DNA of 64,000 nt, taken from Planctomycetota bacterium. GTDB lineage: Bacteria > Planctomycetota > MHYJ01 > WSZJ01 > JACPWG01. The position numbers and the translations under genes were made by a program. Of this stretch, positions 26,146 through 34,206 are shown one piece after another. The notes under the pieces are model-generated. The model saw only the letters and a program-made list of their open reading frames with translations, was not told where the DNA came from and did not search any database. The DNA is taken from contig JACPWG010000060.1 in assembly GCA_016197205.1 (NCBI GenBank), forward strand, positions 1 through 64,000, written 5' to 3'. Positions within the stretch are counted from its first letter, which is position 1; each line of letters opens with the position of its first letter.

Positions 26146-26221
26146 GGGGGCGTAGCTCAGTCGGTAGAGCAGCAGCCTTTTAAGCTGTTGGCCGTGGGTT
26201 CGAATCCCACCGCCCTCACCA
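26146..26221 (+). tRNA. tRNA-Lys (anticodon UUU)
   Basis: The acceptor stem GGGGGCG/CGCCCTC pairs with one G-U. D-stem GCTC/GAGC, anticodon stem GCAGC/GCTGT with loop CTTTTAA (anticodon TTT at 26179-26181) and T-arm GTGGG-TTCGAAT-CCCAC are all present. The 3' CCA is encoded. It would be charged by the LysS encoded at 18916-20448. Confidence 0.96.
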
Positions 26222-26330
26222 CTCGGCTCGCGTGGAGGTCGTTCCGCCGGTATCTCCGTCGCGCGTGCCCTTGGCGTCGCCGCGGCCGGCCGCCTCCGGC
26301 CGCCTCCCGGTGCTCCCCCAGCCCCACGCC

Positions 26331-26408
26331 GCCCCGATCGTCTAGTCTGGTCTAGGACACAGGCTTTTCAAGTCTGCGACACGGGTTCAAATCCCGTTCG
26401 GGGCGCCA
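26331..26408 (+). tRNA. tRNA-Glu (anticodon UUC)
   Basis: The acceptor stem GCCCCGA/TCGGGGC pairs perfectly. The anticodon stem CAGGC/GTCTG encloses loop TTTTCAA with anticodon TTC, the T-arm is ACGGG-TTCAAAT-CCCGT, the discriminator base is G, and CCA is encoded. It lies about 110 bp after tRNA-Lys with no obvious promoter between, so the two may be co-transcribed. Confidence 0.96.
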
Positions 26409-26506
26409 CTCTCTTCCGCGTTGTGCAATCCTCGTCGCGTTCACGGACGCCTGTTCGCGCTCGCAGGGTGCCCTTGCGTCAGGGCCGCCGGCGCTGCATA
26501 GCGTCT

Positions 26507-27112
26507 TCATGAGATGTAGAGCACGACGCCGAGACCCCGTCGAACAGCGTGATCGAGCGCACCGCGAAGCGCGAGGAAGTAATCGAGCAGGTACTCCAGC
26601 TCTTCCTCCCCGCGATCCCAAACCTCTGGATAGACTCCCTTGGCCAGCATGTCTTGTGGATGAAATCGACGGCCAAGCTCACTCTCCGTGAACTCTGACA
26701 GGACCTCCAGGAGAGCCTTCGTCTCCTGTGCCCGGAAGACCCTAGGCGGTCCATACCCCACCTCAACCTTTGCGACCGGTGTTCCCCCTGCGAGCAGAAA
26801 ATTGAGCGGCGGGACGCCCTCCGACGACGTTCCCGTCAGCAGGTAGTGGATCCCGTTCCACGCCTTATCCAGGTCGGTGTCGATCCCCTCGTCATCCAGC
26901 AGCGCAAGATCGGCCGCCGGGCCGCTTTGGTCGGAGCGGGAGCCGCCCGCGAACAGCCAGGAGAAACACCCGCGTTTTCGCGAGGCCCTCCGCGCCTCTT
27001 CATACAATTCCGTATCGGCAGGCTCCAGCACGCGCCAAATCAGAGGTGGATCCTGGAGGACGCGAGCGATGTTCGCATCGCGGATGGTTACCACATGCAT
27101 GTACATGCCCAT
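26507..27112 (-). CDS. DUF1877 (YfbM-like) protein
   Basis: A 201-residue cytoplasmic protein beginning MGMYMHVVTI. DUF1877 hallmarks are LDKAWNGIHYLLTG in the middle, the GTPVAKVEVGYGPPRVF segment, and the C-terminal DRGEEELEYLLDYFLALRGALDHAV. E. coli YfbM belongs to this family; its biochemical role is not known. Base composition is a little less GC-rich than in the housekeeping genes. It stands alone between tRNA-Glu and the divergent DUF1905 gene. Confidence 0.8.
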   Translation of the reverse strand: MGMYMHVVTIRDANIARVLQDPPLIWRVLEPADTELYEEARRASRKRGCFSWLFAGGSRSDQSGPAADLALLDDEGIDTDLDKAWNGIHYLLTGTSSEGVPPLNFLLAGGTPVAKVEVGYGPPRVFRAQETKALLEVLSEFTESELGRRFHPQDMLAKGVYPEVWDRGEEELEYLLDYFLALRGALDHAVRRGLGVVLYIS

Positions 27113-27255
27113 GGATCGGTGATCCCCTATCGCTGCCACCCGAACGCCGGCGCAGAAGCTTCGATCGCCGTGCGGAGAGTAGCACCCCTCGGCCTCGCGT
27201 TCCAGGTGTTTCCCGCCGGACAGCGCGGGGCCTGGCGACTCGCAGGGAGGGCCCG

Positions 27256-27702
27256 ATGAAGAAGACTTTTCGCGGCGTTCTCGGCACCGACGACCCAGGG
27301 AGCCTCTTCGTGGAGGTCCCTTTCGACGTGAAGGCGGTGTTTGGGCGCGCAAGGCCGCCGGTGAAGGTGACCATCGGCAAACACACGTGGCGCTCGACCC
27401 TCTCCGTGTATGGGGGCAAGTCCTACGTCGGCGTGCGCAAGTCGAATCGCGACGCGGCCGGCGTCACGGTCGGCGAGCGGGTCACGGTGACGATCGAGAG
27501 CGACGACGAGCCTCGCATCGTCACGCCGCCGCCCGAGCTGGCCGTGGCCCTTGCCGGTGACGCGCGGGCCGCCGCCGGATGGGCGCGGCTGTCCTACACG
27601 CACCAGCGGGAGCACGCCGACGCGATCGCCGAGGCGAAGCGTCCCGAGACTCGTGAGCGCCGGGTCGCGCGCGCGCTGGAAATGCTGCGACGCGGCCCCT
27701 GA
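27256..27702 (+). CDS. DUF1905/YdeI-type small protein
   Basis: 148 residues. The N-terminal half (MKKTFRGVLGTDDPGSLFVEVPFDVKAVFG...RPPVKVTIGKHTWRSTLSVYGGKSYVGVRK) matches the DUF1905 beta-barrel fold. The C-terminal third (FDR-like region LAVALAGDARAAAGWARLSYTHQREHADAIAEAKRPETRERRV) matches the bacteriocin-protection/YdeI helical motif. The ATG has GGGAGG five bases upstream. Function is not established. It is followed after 80 bp by the SGNH hydrolase gene on the same strand. Confidence 0.85.
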   Translation: MKKTFRGVLGTDDPGSLFVEVPFDVKAVFGRARPPVKVTIGKHTWRSTLSVYGGKSYVGVRKSNRDAAGVTVGERVTVTIESDDEPRIVTPPPELAVALAGDARAAAGWARLSYTHQREHADAIAEAKRPETRERRVARALEMLRRGP

Positions 27703-27782
27703 GGCGGGAGAGCCGGTCTATCGCGGTGGGCTGACCGCTTCCCCAGGGTCCATACCTCGTCCATCCCGCGAGGAGACTCGCC

Positions 27783-28436
27783 ATGGCTGTGCCGGCGAAA
27801 CCGCATATTGTTCTGCTCGGGGACTCGATTCTCGATAATCGTGCGTACGTGGGGGACGGTCCGGACGTCGTGTGTCAGCTCCGCACGCTCCTCGGCGCGA
27901 ATTGGAAGGCGACGCTTCTCGCCCGCGACGGCAGCGTAGTGAGCGACGTGCGCCGTCAACTCGAAGGTGTGCCGGCGGATGCTGGGTGCCTTGTGCTCAG
28001 CGCCGGAGGAAACGACGCCATCGGCCATGTCGGCATCCTCGACCACCCTGCGAGGTCCCCTGGTCCGCTGTTTGACGCGGTCGCGGGCGTGTCGGAGCTG
28101 TTCTCCGGCGATTACACCCGGCTGCTTGACGCGGCGCTCGCGCTCGGCCTGCCCACCGCCGTCTGCACCATCTACCATCCGCAAGCGGAAAACCTCCAGC
28201 GGCGGCGAGAACTGCTCGCCGCGCTCACGATCTTCAATGATGCCATCCTCACCGCCGCGTTCCGCGCGCGCGTACCTGTGATCGACCTGCGGCTCTGCTG
28301 CACCGAGCCCACAGACTTCGTGAATCACATCGAGCCGTCGGTTCATGGGGGCGAGAAAATCGCCAAGGCCATCGCGGCCTGCGTGCGCCGGCACGATTTC
28401 GCGAGCGGCCGGAGTGCCATCTACGGCCCGGCCTGA
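27783..28436 (+). CDS. SGNH/GDSL-family hydrolase
   Basis: 217 residues, with no signal peptide seen. Block I is IVLLGDSILDN with the catalytic Ser, block III is LVLSAGGNDAIGH, and block V is PTDFVNHIEPSVHGGEKIA with the catalytic Asp and His. It should be an esterase, lipase-like or acyl-hydrolase enzyme with unknown substrate. Length is normal for a minimal SGNH domain. The last 35 codons and about 190 bp of downstream sequence occur again, diverged, at 29649-29935, on the far side of the VapBC module. Confidence 0.88.
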   Translation: MAVPAKPHIVLLGDSILDNRAYVGDGPDVVCQLRTLLGANWKATLLARDGSVVSDVRRQLEGVPADAGCLVLSAGGNDAIGHVGILDHPARSPGPLFDAVAGVSELFSGDYTRLLDAALALGLPTAVCTIYHPQAENLQRRRELLAALTIFNDAILTAAFRARVPVIDLRLCCTEPTDFVNHIEPSVHGGEKIAKAIAACVRRHDFASGRSAIYGPA

Positions 28437-28632
28437 GGCCTCGCGCCGCACGGTCATGCTGTCGGCCGCGCAGGTCGAGTCCGCGCCGTGTGACGGCCCG
28501 GCGGCTGCGAAACCTCTTGCGAATTGCCGGCTGTACGAGGCATTGAGGGGAGTTCCGAGGCTGGCGAAGGCACACGCGTCGGGTCCGCCCACGCCGCATT
28601 TGCCCACGCCCACACTGCGCCGCTGGAGGTTG
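28329..28632. repeat. Duplicated segment, copy A (3' end of SGNH gene plus leader-like sequence)
   Basis: This segment corresponds base for base, with scattered substitutions and small indels, to 29649-29935. Shared words include ATCGCGGCCTGC, CACGATTTCGCGAGC, ATCTACGGCCCGGCCTGA, GCCTCGCGCCGCACGG, GACGGCCCGGCG and GCTGGAGGT. In copy B that last word is the ribosome-binding region of the gene at 29939; here it leads nowhere. Confidence 0.85.
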
Positions 28633-28715
28633 TGTCACGGCCGCTGGGGGCTCTCGGGGACGAGTGCCCCGCGACTGCCGTTGGACCCACCCACTCGAAC
28701 CTGAACGCCCGCTCT

Positions 28716-29129
28716 TTACTTCGTCCAGTCCTCCAACTCCAACGGGGCGCCCACGCGTTCGAAGTCGCCGTCCGCGCTGACGAGGACGGCTCCCAGCGAA
28801 ATTGCGGTAGCGGCGATCCAGAGATCGTTCTCTTCCATGCGTTGACCTCGCCGTTCTGCACTTGCCTTGATGCGCGAGTAGGCTCGCGCTGTTTCGACAG
28901 AAATCGGTTCGATCGTAAGCCAACGCAGGAGCTCGCCGATCCCTTCCGCAAGCGAGTTGCGCTTGCGACCCTGAGGCATCCGCTCAAGGCCGTACTGGAG
29001 CTCTCCGACCGCGATGGTGCATGTGAGCACGCGATCCGGAGCGACGAGTCGGTCGAGACGCTCCAGAGCACGCGGGTTGCGCCGGAGGAGATGGCTCAAC
29101 GTGCTCGTGTCGAGCAGGAAGAGGGCCAC
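28716..29129 (-). CDS. vapC: VapC-like PIN-domain toxin
   Basis: 137 residues. The PIN-domain acidic residues are present: Asp7 in LLDTSTLSHLL, Glu in AVGELQYGLERM, Asp in MEENDLWIAATAISLGAVLVSADGDF. VapC toxins are Mg-dependent ribonucleases that cut tRNA or rRNA and stop translation until bound by the partner antitoxin. The GTG start has GGGAGG just upstream and lies one base after the antitoxin stop. The codon mix is less GC-rich than in housekeeping neighbours, which fits acquisition. The module sits between two copies of a duplicated chromosomal segment. Confidence 0.88.
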   Translation of the reverse strand: MALFLLDTSTLSHLLRRNPRALERLDRLVAPDRVLTCTIAVGELQYGLERMPQGRKRNSLAEGIGELLRWLTIEPISVETARAYSRIKASAERRGQRMEENDLWIAATAISLGAVLVSADGDFERVGAPLELEDWTK

Positions 29130-29130
29130 A

Positions 29131-29391
29131 CTACCTCCCGCGACGCGGGCGGAGCGGATCCCGATAGTTGGCGGGATGCCGACCCTCCTTGACGAAACTC
29201 ATCAAATCGTCGACGTCTTCCGATTTGATTCCTCGCAGGCGCTTGACGGCTGCCAGCACCGCTGCAGGGGAGCCAGGGGCTGGATCGAGCGGCACGACGA
29301 GTACCTCCGTTCCGTCCGGCAAGCTCGTACGCTCGTGGAGGACGACTCCGCCGTCCTCCACGTGCCCACGGTAACTCGTTTTGTTTTTCAT
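29131..29391 (-). CDS. Antitoxin of the VapBC pair
   Basis: 86 residues. The start YRGHVEDGGVVLHERTSLPD followed by GTEVLVVPLDP has the layout of small antitoxins with a beta-hairpin that reads R-G-x-V-x-x-G-x-V-V-L. The C-terminal half (VKRLRGIKSEDVDDLMSFVK...) would wrap around the toxin. It lies directly upstream of vapC on the same strand. A palindrome AGGGTAG-T-CTACCCT at 29511-29525, about 120 bp upstream, could be an operator, but this is a guess. Confidence 0.75.
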   Translation of the reverse strand: MKNKTSYRGHVEDGGVVLHERTSLPDGTEVLVVPLDPAPGSPAAVLAAVKRLRGIKSEDVDDLMSFVKEGRHPANYRDPLRPRRGR

Positions 29392-29648
29392 ACGAATTCC
29401 TCGTGAGGGGATTAGCTGGACCCGGTTCGGAGGATAGGCCTCCCGCGACCGATTCCGGACCGGAGCTCCTCCTTCGTTTCGGTGATGTGCTTGACTCCTT
29501 CCAATACCGTAGGGTAGTCTACCCTTGGCGATGGCGGCTGAGCAAGGGGATTCCCGCGGTCGTAAGGAGTCGCGCAGGGTCCGGCCGGCGCGGTTTTCCG
29601 TGCGTCAAGAAGCGGGGTCACCGGCAGGCTGGGGTCTTGCTGCTCACA
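29392..29648. other. Upstream region of the toxin-antitoxin pair
   Basis: No gene is seen. The first bases hold a GAGGA ribosome-binding site for the antitoxin on the minus strand. A perfect 7-1-7 palindrome lies at 29511-29525. The rest is unexplained and separates the module from duplicated copy B. Confidence 0.4.
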
Positions 29649-29755
29649 GGGCGCCGTCGGTCCCTGGGCGCGAGAACATCGCCCATGCCATCGCGGCCTG
29701 CATTCGCCAACACGATTTCGCGAGCCGCCGGAGTTCGATCTACGGCCCGGCCTGA
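29649..29755 (+). pseudogene. 3' fragment of a duplicated SGNH hydrolase gene
   Basis: The frame ending at TGA 29753-29755 reads ENIAHAIAACIRQHDFASRR and ends SSIYGPA, a diverged copy of the C-terminus of the SGNH hydrolase (EKIAKAIAACVRRHDFASGR...SAIYGPA). No start codon or catalytic blocks are present. It is the left end of duplicated segment copy B. Confidence 0.85.
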
Positions 29756-29935
29756 AGCCTCGCGCCGCACGGCCATGCGCCCAGCCTCGCAGATCGAGCT
29801 CGCGCCGCGCGACGGCCCGGCGCCTGCGTAACCTCCTGCGAATCGCCGGGTGGGCGAGGTATTGAATTGACTTCCGGGACCTGCGGATCAACCACGCCGG
29901 GTCCCCCCACGCTCACCTTGCGCTGCTGGAGGTCG
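29649..29935. repeat. Duplicated segment, copy B
   Basis: This is the second copy of the segment at 28329-28632. Its right end contains GCTGGAGGT, which serves as the ribosome-binding site of the thioredoxin-like gene at 29939. The two copies flank about 1 kb containing VapBC. Confidence 0.85.
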
Positions 29936-29938
29936 CTC

Positions 29939-30964
29939 ATGAGACTGACATCGATCCCGCTCGCCGCCCTCGTCCTGCTCCTGGCCTCCGCCGCCCCGCT
30001 CTCGGCCCAACCCGCGGTCCTCGAAAACGCCGACCAGGGAGACCCGGACCTCACCGCCACCGCGCCCATCGCCTGGTTCGGCAGCCTTCAGCAAGGGTTT
30101 GCCGAGGCGAAGCGTACCGGCAAGGCGATCCTCGTCTTCTCCGCCACGCCGCAGTGCCACAACATCCCCGGGGTTTGGTGACCCGGCTACACTCGCTCGG
30201 ACGGGAGTTTCCTGTCCAACGCCGAAGTGATCGCCGCCAGCCGCGCGCTCGTTTGCATCCGGCCCGCCACCTACGAAAGCGCGGAGGAGGCCAAGCAGCT
30301 CACCGCCCTTTTCACCGGCCGCGCGGGCACGCTCGAAAATACGGTGTTCGCCCTGCTCGAGCCCGACGGCGTCACGCGCCTTGCCCGCACCGGGCGGTCG
30401 CCGTCCTTCGACTTCAGGGACGCGAAGGAGTTCGCCGCCGAGCTGCGGCGGATCTGTGCCCGTTTCCCAGGGAAGGCCGGCGTCGCGCCCGCCGTGCCGC
30501 TCTACGCCACGGTGAGGCTCGCGCTCGACGTCGCGGCCTGCGATCAGCGGCTGCTCGTGCTCGTCCGCGGCGAAGACAAGGAGGCGGACGCGCTGCTGGA
30601 GCGACTGGGGCCGGTGGCGGCCGAGGAGGCGCTTGCCGGGAAGCTGCGCTTCGCACGGGCCGCGGCGGAGGCCGAGCTGCACGCGATCGGCGGCGTGCCG
30701 AAGGACGCGAGCCTGCTGGTCGTTCGTCCGGGGAAATTCGGACTCGACGGAAAAGTGGCGGCGAGCGCGCCGTCCACCGCGGATGCCGCCGCCTTGCGCA
30801 AGCTGCTCAGCGACGCGGTGGCCGCGTATCAGCCGGGGGAGAAAGTCTACGCGGAACACGTGCGTGCAGGGCGCCAGGCGGGCGCGCACTGGGACACGGC
30901 CATTCCGCAGACCGACCCCAACACGCCGGGGGGGCGCAGGCCGCCGCCGCCGGGGGGCAAGTGA
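29939..30964 (+). CDS. Secreted thioredoxin-like protein with in-frame TGA (candidate selenoprotein)
   Basis: The ATG at 29939 follows GGAGG. The protein has a signal peptide (RLTSIPLAALVLLLASAAPLSAQ), then a thioredoxin-like start (WFGSLQQGFAEAKRTGKAIL, VFSATPQCHNIPGVW). At codon 81 (30179-30181) the frame meets TGA, yet continues without any frame change for another 260 codons of good coding sequence (VCIRPATYES..., ending PGGRRPPPPGGK). A stable hairpin with a G in its loop lies 24 bases after the TGA, in the position expected of a bacterial SECIS element. If TGA is read as selenocysteine the mature pattern is Cys73-x7-Sec81. The alternative is a recent nonsense mutation. No selenocysteine machinery gene is in the window. 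Confidence 0.6.
30199..30217 (+). promoter_or_regulatory. Bacterial SECIS-like hairpin
   Basis: GGACGGG (30199-30205) pairs with CCTGTCC (30211-30217), including one G-U, leaving a five-base loop AGTTT with G in the second position. The loop begins 24 bases after the in-frame TGA. Published bacterial SECIS rules ask for a stem-loop at about this distance with a G among the first loop bases; this hairpin meets them. Confidence 0.5.
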
Positions 30965-31025
30965 AGGGAGACGGGCGCGGGGAGGGGGAGGGGGTGAGGG
31001 CGTGGAGCAGCACCGCCGATCGGCC

Positions 31026-32258
31026 TCAGGCGCCGGGCCGCGGCGGCTGGGTGCCGTCGACCACGCGTTCGAAGTACTCCATGCACCTTCGGACGTACTC
31101 GCGTTTGATCGTGTAGTTCCCCGGGTAGAAGCTCCGCTTGAACCCGTACACGATCACGTTCTTCAGGTCCTTCATGCCGAGGCCGAAGGTCGTGACGGCC
31201 TTGTGCACCTCGTCGGTCACCGTCGTGTGCGAGACGGTCCGGTTGTCGGTGCACAGCGTGACCGAGAGCCGGTGCTCCATCATGCCGCGGAAGGGGTGGT
31301 CCTCCAGCTTGCGATAGGCGGGATTCGTCTGCTGGTTGGAGGTGAGGCAGACCTCGATGGTGATCCGCCGGTCGGCGATGAACTGCGCCAGGTTCCGCAC
31401 GTAGCGACCGCGGTCGACGATCGCGGGGTCGCGGATCGCCTTCGGGTTCAAGAGGAGGGTGCCGTGGCCGATCCGGTCCGCGTAGCATTCCGTGATGGCC
31501 TGGAAGACGCTCTCCGGCCCGTACGCCTCGCCCGCGTGCACCGTCTTCTTGAGGAAGTTCCGGTGCGCGAGTCCGTAGGCCTCGTGGTGGTCGCCGGGCG
31601 GATACCCGTCCTCCGGCCCCGCGAGGTCGAAGCCCACGACGGGCACGCCGTGCTGGTCGCGCGCCTGGATCGCCGCCTGCACCATTTCCATCGAGGCGAG
31701 GCCGTACACGCGGTCCTTGTCGGAGTAGCGGTGGGCCTCGACGAAGTTCTTGTGAAACGTCGAGAAGTGCTCGTTGAAGAACCGCATCGCGCAGGCGATG
31801 ATGCCGTATTCGAACGGCGGTTCCGCGCCGCTGACGATCTCGGGACGGGCGTTGAAGGCCTGCTTCGCGTGTCGCAGACCCGCGTCCACCGCGCGCAGGA
31901 CCTCGACGCTCGTGAGGTCGCCGTGCGCGTGGAGCTGCGGCGCGAACCGCACCTCGATGTACCGCACGCCCTCCGCCTGGTTGTCCTCCGCCAGCTCGCG
32001 GGCGACGCGCTCCAGGTTTTCGCGCGTCTGCATCACGGCGCAGGTGTAGCCGAAGCCCTGCAGGTACTCCTCGAGGCTCGCGTACTGGTCGCGGAAGACC
32101 TTTTCGCGCAGGCCCTCCTCCGTGTACGAGGGGAGGACGACGTTCGCCTGGCGCGCCAGCTCGATGAGCGAAGGGAGGCGGATCGACCCGTCCAGGTGGA
32201 GGTGTAGATCGGTTTTCGGCAGCCTCGCGATGAGGTCGCGCGGGATGGTTTCGGCCAT
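31026..32258 (-). CDS. add: Adenosine deaminase family protein
   Basis: 410 residues. Metal and catalytic motifs of the adenosine/AMP deaminase family are KTDLHLHLDGS (H-x-H near residue 17), VHAGE (catalytic His/Glu), DRIGHGTLL, EVCLTSNQQT and LCTDNRTVSHTT with the metal-binding Asp. It would convert adenosine (or a related aminopurine) to inosine with zinc in the cytoplasm. It is longer than the usual 330-350 residues because of inserts near residues 140-215 (ARPEIVSGAEPPFEYG...DDHHEAYG-like region), so substrate range may differ. It diverges from the isonitrile cluster across a 270-bp gap. Confidence 0.85.
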   Translation of the reverse strand: MAETIPRDLIARLPKTDLHLHLDGSIRLPSLIELARQANVVLPSYTEEGLREKVFRDQYASLEEYLQGFGYTCAVMQTRENLERVARELAEDNQAEGVRYIEVRFAPQLHAHGDLTSVEVLRAVDAGLRHAKQAFNARPEIVSGAEPPFEYGIIACAMRFFNEHFSTFHKNFVEAHRYSDKDRVYGLASMEMVQAAIQARDQHGVPVVGFDLAGPEDGYPPGDHHEAYGLAHRNFLKKTVHAGEAYGPESVFQAITECYADRIGHGTLLLNPKAIRDPAIVDRGRYVRNLAQFIADRRITIEVCLTSNQQTNPAYRKLEDHPFRGMMEHRLSVTLCTDNRTVSHTTVTDEVHKAVTTFGLGMKDLKNVIVYGFKRSFYPGNYTIKREYVRRCMEYFERVVDGTQPPRPGA

Positions 32259-32532
32259 GCCGTCTCGCGGGGAACAAGGGGAAAAGAAAACCGCTTCGGC
32301 GCGGTCCGCGTCCGCGCGGGGGCTGCGACCGGGCCGGCGATTCCTGGATTCTACTCGGAGGCACACCGGGAAGCAAGGGACTCTCGCTTCGCGCTGAGCG
32401 CAACGCATCGAGCCCCTTCGAATTCGAGTGGCGTTCACGAGTCCGGGCCGATTTCACTCCCACTCCCGACCTCGACCTGCTAGAGTTGCTCCCCGGCCCC
32501 CCAGGTGGCGGGGTCCTGTGGCGGAGGGCGAC
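32259..32532. other. Divergent promoter region, add and isonitrile cluster
   Basis: No gene is seen. The region should hold the operator of the TetR-like domain if it is autoregulatory, but I find no clear palindrome. The last bases carry GGAGGG before the ATG at 32533. Confidence 0.3.
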
Positions 32533-34158
32533 ATGCCGACCATCGACCAGCGCGCGCGGCGACGCATTCTCGACATCGCCCTCTCCCTCTTCGAGCGCGC
32601 GGGCTACGCGGACACGACGCTCGCGCATGTCGCCGAAGAGGCCGGCGTGCCGCTCGAGGAGGTCTACCGCCACTACCCGCTCAAGGAAGGCTTGGTCCTC
32701 GCCCTCTACCACCGCCTCGCGGCCGACCTGGAGGGGAGGGTCGAAGAGCTGCCGAAGGGTCGGGTGGGGCCGCGTTTTCACGCCGCGATGACCGCGAAGC
32801 TCGACCTCCTCGAGCCGCACCATGCCGCGCTCGGGGCGCTCTTCGCCGCCGGGATCGATCCCTCCTCGCGGCTCGGCGTCCTCGGCGAGCATACGGACGC
32901 CGTGCGGCGTCGCGTCGCCGGGGTCTTCGCCGCCGTCGTGCAAGGAGCCGCCGACCGCCCGCCGGCGCCGCGCGACGCACGCCTTGCGCGCCTCCTTTAC
33001 GCGCTCCACCTCGGCCTGATCCTGTGCTGGACGCTGGACCGCACGCCCGGCCGGGCGTCGACGCGCGCCGCCGTGGATCTGGCGCGCGATCTGCTCGCGT
33101 TCGGCGTCCGCTTCGCCCGCGTCCCCGGGCTGGGGCGGCTCGTAGGCCGGCTGCTCGAGCGCACCCAGGGGATCGTGGGCGGCATCCTCGTCCCCCCCAA
33201 CGACCCCGAAAGACACGGTGCCGCCGAGAACGTCCTGCGCCGCGTCTTCCGCCACCGCCGGCTGCGACCGGACGCGGGCGCATGCGCGAAGTCACCCTGC
33301 TCCGCCTGCCTCGCCCTGCATTTGCCGCTCGTCGAGTCCTTCGTCGAGGCCGGCCGGCCCGTGCACTTCGTCCTGCCCGCCTTTCCGGCGAAGAGCCCGA
33401 GTGAGCGCAAAGTCCTCGGCCGGCTACCCGACCTCGGCGAGGAACTGTCGCTCGGCTTTCTGCAGTCGGTCTGCGAGGAGGTGCGCGAGGTCTATCCGCC
33501 CGGGGCGCGCATCACGATCTGCTCGGACGGACGGGCGTTCGGCCGGTTGGTCGGCGTCGAAGACGAAGACGTAACCCGCTATGGCCGCGAGATCGAAGCC
33601 CTCGTCGCACGGCTCGGCGACACCGCGCTCGACGTCTTCCGCATGGAGGACGCCTTTGATGGGACCGACTTCGACGCGATGCGGCGGCTCCTGGACGAGC
33701 GCTACTCGGAGCCGCTCGAAACCGTGCGGGCGCGCTGCCGCGAACACGACCACCATCGCCGGCTCTTCGACGGCATCCACCGGTTCCTGTTCGAAGATCG
33801 CGTGGAGGTCGAGGCCGGCAAGAGCCGGAACAAAGTGCGGGAGGAAACCAAAGAGCTGGCGTACGAGGTGATCCGGCGTTCGAATGCGTGGGGGCGGCTG
33901 ATCGCGGAGTGTTTCCCGAGTGCGCTCCGGCTCTCGATCCATCCCCAGTCGCCGCACGCGGACAAGATCGGCATCCTGCTGGTCCCGGCCGAGGACGCCT
34001 GGCTCACGCCGTGGCACGGGGCGGCGGTGCTGGAGGCGGACCGGTTCACGCTGCGCAAACGCCGGGAGGCCGAGGAAAAGGGCGCGGCCGTCGTTTGCGG
34101 TCCGGACGGGCGGCCGAGTCATCTGGCCATGCCGAGCGCCAAAACAACCTCACGGTGA
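32533..34158 (+). CDS. TetR-type regulator fused to PvcA/DIT1 isonitrile synthase
   Basis: 541 residues with two parts. Residues 1-200 are a TetR-family protein: helix-turn-helix ILDIALSLFERAGYADTTLA with HVAEEAGVPLEEVYRHYPLK, then a helical ligand domain. Residues about 230-541 match PvcA/DIT1: CxxCLALHLPLVESF, HFVLPAFPAKSPSERKVLG (about 278-296), LGEELSLGFLQSVCEEV, PPGARITICSDGRAFGRLVG, and SIHPQSPHADKIGI. PvcA-type enzymes convert the amino group of Tyr or Trp to an isonitrile using ribulose-5-phosphate. The start has GGAGGG upstream. The fused DNA-binding domain is unusual: the enzyme may regulate its own operon, or use the TetR fold as a dimeriser. Confidence 0.85.
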   Translation: MPTIDQRARRRILDIALSLFERAGYADTTLAHVAEEAGVPLEEVYRHYPLKEGLVLALYHRLAADLEGRVEELPKGRVGPRFHAAMTAKLDLLEPHHAALGALFAAGIDPSSRLGVLGEHTDAVRRRVAGVFAAVVQGAADRPPAPRDARLARLLYALHLGLILCWTLDRTPGRASTRAAVDLARDLLAFGVRFARVPGLGRLVGRLLERTQGIVGGILVPPNDPERHGAAENVLRRVFRHRRLRPDAGACAKSPCSACLALHLPLVESFVEAGRPVHFVLPAFPAKSPSERKVLGRLPDLGEELSLGFLQSVCEEVREVYPPGARITICSDGRAFGRLVGVEDEDVTRYGREIEALVARLGDTALDVFRMEDAFDGTDFDAMRRLLDERYSEPLETVRARCREHDHHRRLFDGIHRFLFEDRVEVEAGKSRNKVREETKELAYEVIRRSNAWGRLIAECFPSALRLSIHPQSPHADKIGILLVPAEDAWLTPWHGAAVLEADRFTLRKRREAEEKGAAVVCGPDGRPSHLAMPSAKTTSR

Positions 34159-34206
34159 GGGCACGATGCCGCCTGGACGAAAGGGTGCCTGTCGAGGAGG
34201 ATGGCC

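Noticed and set aside
29525..29755. A 76-residue independent gene ending in the SGNH-like tail
   Set aside because: Only the last 35 codons resemble anything, as a copy of the SGNH gene end; the rest is unrelated and lacks coding character.
30847..33255. An 802-codon minus-strand open frame across adenosine deaminase and the TetR region
   Set aside because: It overlaps the genuine deaminase frame and the TetR-PvcA gene on the other strand; the translation is Arg/Pro/Gly-rich noise.
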